A DNA stretch of 64,000 bases from NCBI GenBank assembly GCA_020744425.1, contig JAGMUV010000011.1, positions 1,908,996-1,972,995 on the forward strand. Direction: 5' to 3'. The stretch's first letter is position 1, and each line of letters begins with the position of its first letter. Source of the DNA: Dactylonectria macrodidyma (Eukaryota; Ascomycota; Sordariomycetes; Hypocreales; Nectriaceae). Made by a program: the position numbers and the translations under genes. This document shows positions 38,269 to 51,663 of the stretch, piece after piece. Under the pieces are notes generated by a model. The model worked only from the letters and a program-made list of their open reading frames with translations. It had not been told where the DNA came from and did not search any database.

Positions 38269-38389
38269 ATTCGTTCACTTTTACATCCTAGTGAATTATT
38301 AACGCATTATATAAGATAAGAAGGAATACACTACTGAATCTGGGCATTGCTAAGCGAGCGATAAGCGAACTGCGAATGAATATGGGACT

Positions 38390-39620
38390 ATTTACTTATA
38401 ACCCCGTATAAAACGAAGCTGGGAAAAACCTCGAACTGCTAACCGTAGATAACGAAGGATTCTAATCGGAATATGATCTAATCGATCGCTTAATCTAGGA
38501 GGAAACTGAAGCAGGGCCACCCTATATACCCTATGAAGATAGCTTTTACGAAGAATCGCCATTACCTATGGTTTAACGACTAGTAACTGAGCGCTCGCTA
38601 AGAAGTCTATGACTGGGTTCTGAGAATGATGGTAATGGAATGCAATCGCTCTTCCGTACTATAATATAATAACGGGAATAAGACTGACGTTTCTAAGAAA
38701 AACTGCTAGAGTAACTTACTAAAGGCTTAGATAAGAAAGACCTTAAAGAATACGATAGACTACTGTACTATCCTTACGCAGTATTGACTGAAGGGGCTAA
38801 TAGAGTCTAAATTGACGATTGGATAGAAGTAGTAAAGATAGCGAATGATCTCTAAGTGTCTGCTAGAATATACTAGAAGATCCTCTGGTCTATGACTAAA
38901 CTCTCTTTACTGTTATAAACCTAGTAGAGAGATTACTTAAGGAACTTTGCGTATCCTATATAGGACCAATTTATGGCCTTTCTAAAGAAGCTTTACGTAG
39001 ACCCTAAATAGAGGGAGGTTGAACTATATGAAGAGCTTATAGCTTTCTAATAGCTCCCTGACTAGTTACTAATAGAATACTTTAATATATAGAGATCCTT
39101 GCATTCCTCGTTAAAGACAAAGGACCTAGAAGAAGACAAGATGCTTATATTGTAATACTACTATAGACTCTAAAATAGGGTCAAAAGAGACATTCAAAAG
39201 ATACAGGTCGATATCTTACGAGCTAGAGAACTCGCATTAGAAGCATAATGACTGTAGCAACCCTATAGCCAACATAAGGACACACCCTTAAGCTAAGGCA
39301 AGAAGAGAAACTACTCTAGTAGTAAGTAAAAAAGGCCATAGAAAAGACATACACTAGAGACCTCGATGTATGCACTACGAGGCAGACCCTATACCTCGCG
39401 AGGATAAGGAAACTCGACGAGAGGTAGAGGAAGAGGTAGCCATTCTAATCACTTAGGATCAAGCGGTTGACGAGAGTATAGTAAGTACTTAGCGAAGCTA
39501 AGAGATAATTCCTACATTTAGTACTATAACTGTAATAAGAGGGGCCATTTTGCTAGCGAGTGTATAGCAACTAAGAGAGCTCTTAGTAAATAGAACCAAG
39601 GAGGCTATTAGAAAACAGTA
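38390..39620 (+). pseudogene. RIPed gag of element E
   Basis: The plus-strand frame carries a capsid-like helical region (for example NFAYPI-DQFMAFLKKLYVDP near 38930-39000) and a zinc knuckle at 39522-39563. The knuckle reads YYNCNKRGHFASEC, so the first Cys of C-x2-C-x4-H-x4-C has become Tyr. Gln stops are frequent. Start and end are approximate. Confidence 0.65.
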
Positions 39621-39689
39621 ACTATGTAATAATTCGGCATAAAAGTTAAAGAGATCGACTCGTTAGAAAACGACTAGGCGTAGGGTCTG

Positions 39690-42600
39690 AAGATATAACC
39701 CCTATGCTAAAACCATGTCTTATGCTAATCGGTTTAATCGCCCGGGGATGAGTGATCATTCTCTAAGTATATGACGAATATAAGGTCAAAGTAGATATGG
39801 ACATAGCTATAGAAGTCAGCCTAATCAGTAGGAAGCTGGTATAGAAGCTAGGCCTTAAACCTACGCTAGATTAGTGAGCCCTAAAGCTAGTAGTCTTTGA
39901 TAAGACTACTCATTCTGCACTACGGGTGTATTAGGTGACATTCTTCCTCCTTAACTACTAAGGGTTAGTAAGGAAAATGAGATATTTATTCGCAGAAGCC
40001 TTGCAGAACCGACCTAAAGGAACAGGCGACTTACTACTAGTAAGAGAGACTATAGGCCAGGAAGGCATTATAATTAATATACGTATGAATACGTAGTGTT
40101 ATAAGGCAGTCTTAATATAAGATCCTGACTCCTTTGCAAAAGACCTTATTGCAAATAGCGAAAAGGCATATGTTATATATACGCACGGCGTGTTAGCGCT
40201 GAATGAGCGGCCACTGCTCGCCCTTAGAGAAGAGGACGAAAAAGGGATTAGCGTACTGCTACCCGAACTTGAGTCAGAATGAGAGATCTTTAGTAAAGCT
40301 AAGGCAAAGAAGTTACTGCTCTTAGAAGGAGCAGAACACTCTATTAAACTGATAGAAGGTAAAGAGCCTCCTTTAGGGACGATATACCCTACTAATAAGA
40401 AGTAAGCAGAGATTGTTTACGATTACTTTACTAAGAATACGGAGATCGGTTAAGTAAATAGCTTAATTAGCAGAGCAGGAGCTCTAGTCCTATTTATTCT
40501 TAAAAAGGATAGAGGCATTAGGATATGTATTAATTATTATGGGTTAAATGCAATTACCGTTAAGAACCATTATCCTCTACTGCTAATTAGCGAATTACTT
40601 AACAGACTTACTAGAGCGAAATGGATCTCTAAAATTGATATTCATAATGCCTATTACTGCATCCGAATTAAGAAGGAAGACCAGTAGAAGATAGCATTCT
40701 GCATAAGATATAGTCACTTTAAATATACGGTTATGCCCTTCGGGCTAACCAATACACCCACTACCTTCTAAGCATATATTAACTAAGCGCTTGCCGGATT
40801 GCTTAATACCTATTGTATAGTATACTTAGATAATATTATAATATACTCGCAGACACAAGAATAATATACTAAGGATCTAAAAGAGGTCTTTCAGAGGTTA
40901 AAAACCTTCTAGCTCTATACAAAGCTACTAAAGTGCGCCTTCTATTAGAAGGAGGTCGAATTCCTTAGGTATATAATTACTTAGGAAGGACTAAAGATAG
41001 AGCTAAGCAAAGTGCGAGCAATTGCTAAGTAGCAGGCGCTAGAGAGTGTTAAAGACATACAGGTCTTTCTAGGATTCTATAACTTTTATAGGAAGTTCAT
41101 TCTAGAATACTCTTACTAAACGGCGCCACTAACAGAGCTATTAAAGACTATAGAGAATAAGAAACCCTTCGTATAGAGAGAAGATTAAGATATAGTATTC
41201 TAAATGCTAAGATCTGCCTTCTATTTAGCAAGCATTCTCTAATACTAGGACCTAGTGAGAAGAACTAGGGTAGAGACAGATGCCTCTCTAAAGGCAGTCT
41301 TGGGCATTTTGACCTAACTATACAGAGAATAATAAAGACTAGTCGCATATTAGTCTTAGAAACTGACAGATACTGAGCAACGCTAGAGCATTGGCTAGTA
41401 AGAACTTCTGGCTATTATTAAGAGCCTTAAGAACTAGAGTCACTACTTACTAGGACTCTCTAAGAAATTCCTCCTTTTAATAGATTACATAGCTCTCAAA
41501 GGAGTGATCAAAGCACTAGCTAAAGACCTAAGAGGCAGACTAGCTAGGTGGGTGTATAGATTGGCACCCTTTGACTTTAATATTAAATATAGACTGGGAA
41601 AGTACAATCCAGCCAATAGACTGTCCTACAGACCTAACTATATAGAGGAGGAGATAGTATATAATAATATGCTCCTAACCTTAGTTAATAAGCTAAACTT
41701 TATTAAAGAGCTTCTACCAGATGTTCGCTAAATGATTAGTAACCTTAAAGGGCAAATAAAGATCATAAAAGCATACATTTAAGCAGTATAGATAAGCCTA
41801 AGAGGCCCTATAAGTCGAGTTAAGTAGTAAGTACTCTCATCCTATGATTAGAATCAGTATAATAAAACTGAAGAAGATCAGACGCATACAGCATTAATCT
41901 CTATAGTCATAAGAGCTAGAATAGCAAGCCGAAAGACTAATAAATATATAGAGACTGCTTAGTGAGAGCTGGCTGCTTACAGAAGCCAGGAGGACTCGTC
42001 TGAAGCTAGGGTTATTAATCTAAAGTAATACATCCTACGTCCGATCATAAAGGAGCTTATAATAGGCGAAATGGCATTTTTATTATAACTGTTAATAAAG
42101 TTAGAAGAATTAGTCTAAGGACTGTAGGCTAACGATCATTTCTGCTAATAATAATCGGCGAGGGTTTAGCGAATAGCTAGGAAGACAGGAACCTATTATT
42201 ATAATGAAAACAGCACCTTATTCTATAAGGGCAGACTCGTCATTCCTACAGAAGAGACCTTAAGGATAGAAATCCTTTAATGCTATTATAATGACCTAAG
42301 AGCTGGGCATATGGGAAAAGCCAAGACGCTAGAATTGATCAGTAGAAAATTCTATTAGAACTAAATCAGTAAGGATATTGCAGACTATATTACTAGATGC
42401 GAGAAATGCTGTAGTGTCTTTATACTTAGATATAGGCTATATAGGAAGCTATAGCTATTACTAATGCTAGTAAATCCCTTCTAAGAAATTTCTATAGATT
42501 TCATTATAGGGTTGCTAAATAGCGCCTGAGCGGATGGCGAGTAATATGATGCTATCTTAGTCATAGTATGCTATATGACTAAATACATAATCTTCATTCT

Positions 42601-43560
42601 ATATAAGAAGATAATAATTGCTATATAACTTATATAAGTATTATATGAATAAGTCGAATGTAAATTTAGTATGCTAGAAGGCATTATTAGCGATAGAGAT
42701 AAGCTATTTATAAGTTAATTCTAGGCTGACCTAATAAGAGAACGGGCGACCTATTACTAACTGTCTACTGCGTACTATCTATAGATAGACAGGCAGACTG
42801 AAAGAACAAACTAACTGCTTGAGAAATACCTTCATATCTTCATAAGAAATGCACTAAAGAGATGGATAGTATAGCTAGCAGAAGCCGAGTTCGTATATAA
42901 TAATAGCCGGCATAGCATAATAGGAGTCTCTTTAATATAAGCACTATATGGCTACTATCCGAGAATAGTGAGCTATACTCTAGAATACCTAAAGACATAA
43001 GTATAAGGTATCGCTAAACGTGTAGAAAACATTTAGCGAATATGCGCTAAAGCTTAAGAGAGTTAGGCTTAAGTAATAGAAGTATAAGTAAAAGCCTATA
43101 ATAAGAGATATATTAAATAAGAATACTATAAAGGATAAATCGTAGGATTATCTATATATAACTTCCGATTTAAGAATAAGAAACTAGTACCTAAGTATAT
43201 TAAAGTCACTATTATAAAGCAGGTTAGAAAGTAAGTATATTAAGTATACTTACTATAATAATACCGTCGAATGCACGATGTATTCTCTATAGCGCTCTTA
43301 GAACTATAGCCAGAAGCTTGCCAAAGGCATGGCGACCACTTAGCAGACTTCCCAGACCTAGAAGAAGAGGAAAATGAGTAGGAAGTAGAAGAGATTATCT
43401 CAGATAAGAAGACTAAAGAAGATACATTCTACTTAATTAAATAAGCAGGTTAGCCAGTAGAATATAACACTTAAGAACCATCCTAGTACTTAGAAAATGC
43501 ACAGAAAGCTATTCATTAATACTACAAACAGAAGAAACATAATCATAAGAAATAGGACGA
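39690..43560 (+). pseudogene. RIPed pol of element E (RT, RNase H, integrase, chromodomain)
   Basis: RT near 40460-41000 has VMPFGLTNTPTTF and the catalytic box YLDN (40823-40834) where YLDD is expected, then an FLGFYNFYRKF segment. RNase H spans about 41260-41640, with an intact open stretch at 41504-41731 (RLARWVYRLAPFDFNIKYRLGKYNPANRLS region). Integrase near 42260-43000 keeps GHMGKAKTLELI, CEKCC, SDRDKLF and the DRQTERTN block. The chromodomain at about 43384-43548 reads EVEEIISDKKTKEDTFYLIK with Trp codons changed to stops. Protease traces are near 39790-39850. Confidence 0.78.
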
Positions 43561-43723
43561 TAGATAATTAAAGATACGCTAGAAGCATACTAATAGCTTA
43601 TTAAGCAGTTAACATCATTCAAAACAAACTAAGTACTTAATAGGGCTAACTAACGCCTAAGCCAAAGCAACCATAGACTAGAACCACAAACCAGAACCAG
43701 AGCTATAAAACTAAAGACAACAC

Positions 43724-44890
43724 TCAGTTACGAGACTTCTTCGCCTAACGGCTGCGGCGAGGACGAGGAGTGTTATTTGCGTTCGCCGAGGGCATAGCAG
43801 GCGAAGGGAGAGCAGCCGCAGCAATAGCCTCAGCCTAGGCCACGACTGCCTCTGCCTTAGCGCGAAGAGATGCTTCGCCTTCATCATCACGAACGAGGGG
43901 AGACTCAACGACAGGAGACGGCGAGCGGGCGCGGCGTAGTCAACGAGGAGTCAGCGGCTTAATGGCAGAAAGAGCGCTAGTAGCACTACGACGAACGGGA
44001 GGAGCGCTAGAAAATAAGACAGGTGCCTCAGGGGCAGGATTCTTACAATACTTCTCGATAGCCATCTTAACGTTATTATTAAAATCTTTAGGGTACTTAG
44101 CTAGAGATCCCTCGATAGGCACAGAGTGCATAAGCGTCTCTTTAGCGACTATAAGGCGAGTGAGCGCAGAACGAAGGGCGATGGCCTGAGTAGGCTTATA
44201 GCAGTAAAGAGGAGTAGTAGACTCAGAACGCTCAGATAGCTCCTCCTTAGAGACATTAGATAACAGACCTAACTGGACATACATTAGTTTAGATATATAG
44301 AAGTAGAGAAGAAACGTATAGTAAAATCGGTTTATAACTTTATAAGTTATATAAAGCATAAAGCCTCCTAGTACACTAAGGAAGGATAATTGCCGTCTAT
44401 AGAGCAAGCATTCGTCAGGTTCTTAGCAAAAGTAAAGACATAGCGCTAAGTAGTAATAATAGCCTTTACAGATCGATAGATCCTCTAGCATCTAAGATCA
44501 TTAGGGGCGTTTATATTATCCTTGCCTTAATTGCGCTAACTCTAGTAATAAAGGAAGTTCTAGTACTATCGAGCAGTAGGAATAAGTTTAGCAGGAATCT
44601 AGTAATACATTAGATATATGGCGAATACTTGACGAGAACTCGGAGAGACTTACTGCACTATACTTCTACTTTACTGCCTTGCAGATAGTACACTAAGAAG
44701 ATAAAGAGCTATGCGTGCAAGCATGGTTAAAAGAATGGTATTTCTACTCTATATAATAAGAATAAGGAACTTCATCCTTCAGCATTCTTAAAAACTGGTC
44801 ATCTGGAAACATATACTTAGCATTAGTCTAAGATTCATATTATAATAAGACCTTTGCAGTAGCCGTGAAGAATGACATCGTAGTAGACAT
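43724..44890 (-). pseudogene. RIPed antisense gene of element E (about 388 codons, unknown family)
   Basis: A single minus-strand frame runs from an ATG at 44890 (MSTTMSFFTATAKVLL) to a TGA at 43724-43726. It is exactly 389 codons including the stop, without frameshift. Nearly all internal stops are TAA/TAG at likely Gln positions. The C-terminal third (open at 43940-44407) has low-RIP, normal-looking sequence ending in a basic tail (PRPRRSR, KKSRN), like a nuclear-localisation signal. The open frame also extends upstream of the chosen ATG as a hydrophobic stretch that is probably leader. It lies between chromodomain and 3' LTR, convergent with pol. There is no visible similarity to the Zn-cluster gene of B/F. 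Function unknown. Confidence 0.68.
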
Positions 44891-45283
44891 ATAGCGAACG
44901 GATGTAGAATGATCAGCGAGTAGGGAGAGCAGGGAGAAGAGAGAAAACAATGGGAGAGCATACATAAAGCGAGAAGAAAGGAACACAGCAAGAAGACAAG
45001 CGTATAAAATTATATGAAGCTGAAGAAAGGAAAACAATAATCACGGGCAGCACGAAGAATGGAAATACTACAAATTTGGGCGAAGTGGGGCCGCACAGCC
45101 GGCGAACACTGGCCGAACGCTTAGACTAATAACAAATACCAGACCTACAATTCCCGTTATTTACGCTCTATAGCATACGGCGAATACGCGCCGAACGCAC
45201 GGATAAATAATGACCTCATCACCTAGACGATAGAGGCACGGGAATCACGCCTTAGGACGAGGCTTGAGAGAGAGGGAGATAAT

Positions 45284-45458
45284 TATAAGAGTTAGGGCCG
45301 ATGGAGCTGTGGTCTTATTAGATAAGAGGCTATGTGATATAGGCTAGACTAGCTCTTCGGCGAGGGCTAGCTGAGCACTCGCTAAGTGAACGCTTACACA
45401 CCACCTTATACCTACCTTCAGATCTCTTATGTGACACCTTAACAGACCAACCCTTACA
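45284..45458 (+). repeat. 3' LTR of element E (175 bp)
   Basis: Direct repeat of 38094-38268. First bases TATAAG where TGTAAG is expected; ends CCAACCCTTACA followed by TAAT. Confidence 0.88.
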
Positions 45459-45650
45459 TAATTTATAATATTTTATAGTATATTATAGACACTATCTTAG
45501 CTCTCTAGCGATACTGCTAATAAGGTAGAGCTGGCGGACTGAAAGAAGATATTAGAGTTCCTTAGCTCGACCCATACAGATAATCGAGTCCAAGCACTTT
45601 TTTACCCACTACTACTATTATTATTATTATTATCATTATTATTATTAGCT

Positions 45651-46850
45651 ATGGCTTAAAACACTAAATATTAACCTGGATTCCTTACTGCAATTAATAA
45701 CATAAGATACTAAGAGATATATAAAAGGATTCTTATAACTTCTTAGCTATAATTCACTAATATCCACCGTCTTATAAGCCTAAGCAAAGACAATAGAAAG
45801 GTCCTATTTCAGGTCATAAGCTATATAGTAGCTTAATTAAATGCAATCCTTATAATGACTTCCTATTAACATAACCCTAATAAGCCGCCTCTATATATTA
45901 ATATAGTAGTAAAACTGGATTATTATTTAAATTAAGATATTTATAATATAGAGAAGAGACTTAGTATCTTTATATAAGAACTAGACTATTATAACTCAAT
46001 GCTTATAACAGTCTCTATACTACTATAATACGAAGTCCTTAATTTCATCCTATAATGCATTACTAACTTTAAAAACCTAATAATTAAGCTATATTTAGAA
46101 TAAGCACTTAGATAAGTTAATAGTACTTAATATATAAAGCGCTTCTTATATAAGACATAGAGTAGAGTATTAATAATAGTTTAATAGTAGGTTAAGCATA
46201 ACCTTTCCTTAGAATGGATAGAGTGACTGTATAGTGGCCGCTTTATCTAGAACTAAGCTTAAAGCGCTAATATAAGATCTTCTTATTCTGCTTACTATCT
46301 AGTCCTAACTGAATCGTTAGGGGAATATATTAGAGACGATCTAGACTTTATAGCCGATTCTGCTTCTATTATAGAAAAGCTTAGAAATAAGGCCTTTAAG
46401 GCTATATTAAATCAATAGCTTACCTAGTAGTAGAGTTAACTTTATCTTAATATAGTAAGCAGCTATTATTATTATAAAGAAGTAAGGACTAGTATTCTAG
46501 TAATAGTAACCAGCCTAAGAATTTCTCTTAATCTATATAAAGAGCAGAGAGTCTGAGCGTAGGAAAAAATAAAGAAAACAGGTTATAATAATAATAGTAG
46601 CCCTACTAGTGTCTCTAACTCTAGCCCCAATTCCTCCAAATCCGACCCCGATCTTAACTTTAATAGGATTAGATTATAGCTAAAGAGCCCTTTAGAAGTC
46701 AAAATCACTCAGATAGAAGCGCTTCTAGCCACACTTCTGCCTATAAAAATGAAGCTAAGTATAGGCAAAGAGCAGTATCTTAGTACGCTATAGCAGCATT
46801 CTCTACTAGAGAAGAGGCCACTAGGATAATACTATAGGATAGGGGGGTCA
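45651..46850 (+). pseudogene. RIPed long ORF, unidentified (about 400 codons)
   Basis: From ATG 45651 one plus-strand frame can be followed for about 390 codons. Its interruptions are almost only TAA/TAG, with a few TGA. The N-terminal two thirds look helical (DYYLN-DIYNIEKRLSIFI type). A Ser/Asn/Pro-rich segment (SSPTSVSNSSPNSSKSDPD near 46600) and an acidic/Gln-rich tail follow. The layout recalls a retroelement Gag, but I found no zinc knuckle. It sits left of copia element G. The frame at 61080-63990 is the right-hand continuation of the same old locus. A TTA/ATT microsatellite (45610-45648) directly precedes the ATG. Confidence 0.5.
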
Positions 46851-47894
46851 GATAGGGTGATATTATAAGCAGGCGCTTTTACTACTTTAAGACAATTAAG
46901 ACTAAAGGGGATGAATAGAATACTTATAGTAAGCGCATTATTATTACTATTTACTGTTTCTTTATTAAGACTAGCTAGAACTATTATAATACTATCTTTA
47001 TTATTATTATCTTCTTTTTAAATAGTATAAAATTAATGTCAATAGTCATACAGTATTAAAGTGACTTAGTATTATAATAATAAGAGTGTATATAAGTTTA
47101 ATAAAAATGCATACTAGTAGTGTTCATAGCCTGCTAATATTGTTAATATAATATATTAATACTATGCTATAATTAGGACAGTTTCTAATAATATAATTAA
47201 TAAGAGGGCAGTACTTAAATTAACTTCTATTAAACTCAGGCTTATTTTATAAATTTTTTTAACCCTAGAGTATAAATAGTCTTATACTCTTAGTTAATAT
47301 AATTATAGCTTTTATAAAAATAGGCATAAATAGGAGTAATATAACTTAAAGCTTACCTTTATAATAAAATTCATATATAAGCTAGTATGCTCTTCTAAAG
47401 ATCCTACTATTATTTCTATAAGTATATAATATAAATAATATATATTTATAATATAGTATATTAATATATAGTTATATAATACTTTTAATTATAAACTGAT
47501 GCTCTATCTAGTCTTAAAGAATAATAATTAATATTAATAATTAGTATATTATATAATTATTAATATAATAAATAAGTAAGATCTTCTACTAAGCGAGATC
47601 CTAGAACTAGAGGATTATATTTCTATAAGCACTACTAAAGAAAGTAATAATAATAGTATTAAAAGCTTTACTAGTACTAATTTTATTAACAAACTCTATA
47701 CTAATAGTAATAACTTTAATAAATATAGCATAAAGATAGCTCTTAAGGCTCAGGCTATGAATAAGAATGACTTTAAGGTTAATCATTCTAAAAGAAGTTT
47801 TAGGATAAAATGTTAGTATATAAGCTTACTGTCCTAACTAACTTCTTTATATTAATAATAGTAGTATCTATTTTAGCAGAGAACTTTATATTAT
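46851..47894. other. AT-rich remnant between the RIPed ORF and copia element G
   Basis: Mostly unreadable. A plus-strand Asn/Ser-rich stretch near 47640-47780 may be a further part of the same old locus. Ends in the ATTAT target site of G. Confidence 0.4.
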
Positions 47895-48070
47895 TGTCAG
47901 ATATGTCAGAGGCGAAAGTTGCCACCTATTGCCACCTATTGCCACGAGGCTTAGCAATCAGCTTCTAGCTGATTCTATATAGAAGAGAAAGAGTATATAA
48001 AGCTTGCCCTGAAACCTTAAGGCATAAGCGGCAAGGACAGAATACACAATTTTCACCCTAATATTTGATA
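47895..48070 (+). repeat. 5' LTR of element G (176 bp)
   Basis: Matches 60884-61059. It contains nearly three tandem copies of the 10-mer TTGCCACCTA (from 47919) and a TATATAAAG-like TATA box near 47994. Confidence 0.9.
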
Positions 48071-51000
48071 ATTAAGAGTCTTACTGCCTTAACCCATTTT
48101 AATATCTTTTTGAATCCCTCTATCTTATATATAATGCTATATAGAAAATCCTAGAAAGAAGGTCTTACGGCCATTCTTATAAAACCTGGGGACTTCCCGG
48201 ACTGGGAGCACGAATTCCTTCTTCAGGTTGACCTTCTAGGTCTGCAACAGCACCTCAAAAGGAAGATTTTCCTTAAAGAGGAACCAGCCTTCCTAAATAT
48301 CAGAAGACGCAAATACACTAAGATAATAGTAGCATAACAGACCATTCGATTAGAAATACCTAAGACTAAAGGGACTAATACAGATAATATACAGGAGATA
48401 ACCAATAGAACATAGTCTCTATCTGACCTAACTGAACAAAGTCAGAAGAGCTTCTAACAGGACCTCTCTTTCTATCAGCTTTAAGAAAAGTCATCAGAAA
48501 GATAGAGGAAGTCTCTAAGAACCCTCTAAGACTGGATTATCCGAACTGGCTCTCTTAGATATATCCGGACCTATTATTAGCTGCGTAAGTCGATCTACGA
48601 ATAGCACTACAATCTCCGTGCCAGGTGCGGGAGGTCAGAAGCAGACGAAACACGAGATGCTCGAAACACATACTTAACCCTTATAAAAACACCTCTAAAA
48701 ACCGTAACTCAAGCACTCAAATGGTTAGAAGAGTAGGAAGAAGCCTTGGCTAAAGGATAGTAACAAAAGGTCCCTAAGACCCTCTTTTGCAGCTCCTGGG
48801 CATATGACTTCTTTAACATTTCTTTATAACTTCTCCCTGCCTAGACAGCAGCCTATAAAATTAGCTAACAAAACCTAATCTAAGATGAATCTCTTATCTA
48901 TCGAGATCTAGCGAATGCCTTCTAGAATAAGCTCAAAAATGCAGAGGCCTTACAGGGCCTAGGTCGCATAGGAAATTTCTCTTAAGGTGCATTCTCTACG
49001 AGCTTTACTAAGGAAGACCCCTAGGATAATAAACTAGAGGATGCTTATATTATTAAAGGTCAGTACTGTTCTCTAAAGAAAGAAGGGTAAAGGACGAAGC
49101 GCTAAAGGCCTCCTGAAGAACAGGATAAATGCCTAGCATGCGGCCTACCCTATGTCCTTAAGAAATGCTTCTATGTTTTTCTAAATATAGCTTAGAGAGG
49201 GTTTAGGCCTTAAGAAAAATTTTAAATAAAGGTAAAAGAAGCCCTTAAAGAAGACTTAGACCTACAGGCATAAGTAAAAGCTCTTACTCAGAAGAAGTCC
49301 AAGATCTCGCCAAAATAAGCCATCGAAGACACCTCTGACCAATGACTCTATGGGCGGCTTATTGCTAAAGTCAATGCTGCATTTGCTGTTCAAAGCGATA
49401 ACTATCCCTTATGAAAATCTCAAATCCTAGACCCTAGAATAACGATCTTAATCACAAATGACTTTAATCAACTAGCTGGTCTCCAGCCGGCCCTTCTAGG
49501 CGACTTCATCTAGTCAGGTGACTGAAAGTTACTAATTTTAGGATATAGAATAATGATAGTCAGGCTAATAAGAACTCAAGCACTATTACTTAAAGATATA
49601 GCCTACTGTCTCTGACTCTTCATAACTCTAGTCTCCTTACGTTAGCTATAGAAGAAAGGACTCTATTAGGATAATAGACGTAATCTAATAACCCTCCGTC
49701 ATTCTGATTAGACAATCGCCTGCACGATTAAGGACCTATACGGTTAATATGTCATTATATACTAACCGGCAGAGATAACCCCAGTAGCTTAAGCAGCTCA
49801 TAAGTTCACCTCATACATAAAGAGGGCTCCCTTAGTAGGAGAAGCCATACGCTAGCATAACTGCCTAGAGCATCCAGGACTGCAAGCTCTTAAACACCTC
49901 GTCTTAGCATCTTAGGGGGTGCGAATTCGAGGACTAATAATAGTCGAATGTAATGCTTATAGCCTATTAAAGATCAAGAGATAAGTCAGACAGGCTCTAA
50001 AGCAGTCTGGCTAGAGAGCTAGCGAATGCATTACTATCGATTTCCATAACTATAAAGAAGGGATAGGTAGCTATATCTCGTAGATGTTGCTTACCTGCTG
50101 ATTAACAGGTTACATTTAGGACTATTACCTTATATCTCGGATAATAGAGGCTATTATCATAGTCTTTAAATCCTTCTTCAAACACCTAGAAGTTTAATAT
50201 AACATTAAGGTCAAAGTCATCGAATGCAATAATAAGATCATAGAGGTCAAACCGCAAGTCAGAGACTTCATATAGAACAGAGCCATTATTATCAAGCCCT
50301 CAGTACTATACAGCTAAGCACAAAACGGCAGTGCTGAATGCTCAGGGGGTATGATAAAGGATAAGGAAAGAGCTATGCAAATAGGCGCCAGGTTCCCTTA
50401 TCAGCTATGGCCAGAAATCGGCAGAACGGCAGTTTATCTATACAACCGAATACTAAATTATAAATCAGGCTAGAAAATACTATACAATCAATTACATACT
50501 ATAATAGCCAGAGCTAAAGGAATTCCATAACTAGCGAAACAGCCTGACTAAATATATCTAAGGGCATTTGATTATAAAGCCTATGCCATAACCCCTAAAG
50601 CACAATAAAAGCTCAACCGCAAGATGCGACTCAAACCAAAAGGATGGATCGGCTTCCTAGTTAGATATAGATCCTCGAATATCTACAGAATCTAGATCCT
50701 AACAATCAATCGGATAATCAGTACCCGAGACGTCATTTTTAATAAAGACGAGGGCTATAACGGAGACTGGGAAGACTTTAAGAATGACCTCTTAGAAGCA
50801 GACTTAGAAGAAATCGCACGAATTGCATCCCTCTAACCAGACGAACCAATTAATCAGCCAGAAGCTGAAGACTCTATTAAGGTGGCTTTTCCTAAAGAAA
50901 AAGATAAACTCACACCGAACTATCTTATAATAGCGATTAACGAAATCTCATAGGCAAAAAGGGCAGAATATGAAGACTTCCTCACGCCTCTAGATACACC

Positions 51001-51621
51001 ACTATCTGCCCTACTTGCACAATTACCTCAAAATGTATTAGAATAAGGGAACAGAACTATTATATAGTAAGCAGCTTTTCTAGCTAAAACTAAATCTCCT
51101 ATGCAAATCTTAATAGAACGAAAGATCCATTAAGGGGTAAAAGTGTATAGAAGTACATTACCTCCAGCACTAATAAAGCATTAAGATCTCATAGGATATC
51201 TATTAGAAAACCTCTTCTAGAAGGCTAAAGAAATTTATCTTTAAAGCCATAAGGAAATGAGGTCATGGACTGAGATCTGAGCTAAGGACCCTCAAGCATT
51301 TAATCGACAGATCCTAGGCTGTATATAGGTATACGTTTATAAAACAGATAAATACAGTTACTTTTAGAAATACAAGGCCCGGCTAGTGGTTCGAGGAGAC
51401 TAACAAGCAAAAGGGAAGCTGTAAGACATATACGCAGCTACTTTAGCCAGAAGGTCCTTTCAGACCTTAATAGCTATTATAGCAAAGTTTGATCTAGAAA
51501 TAGTCTAATATGATGTAGTTAATGCATTCATACATGCCCTAATTGATTAAGACATTTTCATATAGATGCCTCCTGGCTATAAGAAGGCAGGAACTGTCAC
51601 GACCCGTGCAACGTAGACGCC

Positions 51622-51633
51622 TGACGTCACGTG
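51622..51633 (+). promoter_or_regulatory. Overlapping CRE (TGACGTCA) and E-box (CACGTG) in F U3
   Basis: TGACGTCACGTG holds a perfect bZIP/CREB palindrome (51622-51629) and a perfect bHLH E-box (51628-51633) sharing two bases. A CCAAT motif follows at 51652-51656. The same sites recur in the 3' LTR. Factor binding is inferred. Confidence 0.5.
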
Positions 51634-51663
51634 GCCCCCACAAATTTCTCACCAATTACGAGC

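Larger units (their letters stand above)
38094..45458 (+). mobile_element. Element E: RIPed Ty3/gypsy chromovirus with antisense gene
   Basis: Two 175 bp LTRs (38094-38268 and 45284-45458) bound a plus-strand gag-pol. TAAT flanks both ends (38090-38093 and 45459-45462). Coding order is gag with CCHC, RT, RNase H, integrase, chromodomain, then a long antisense frame before the 3' LTR. Gln codons are commonly stops. RIP is milder than in A, C or D. Confidence 0.87.

Noticed and set aside
45038..45283. Promoter of the E antisense gene
   Set aside because: The stretch between the antisense start and the 3' LTR keeps GC-rich sequence, but I saw no clear TATA or other element.
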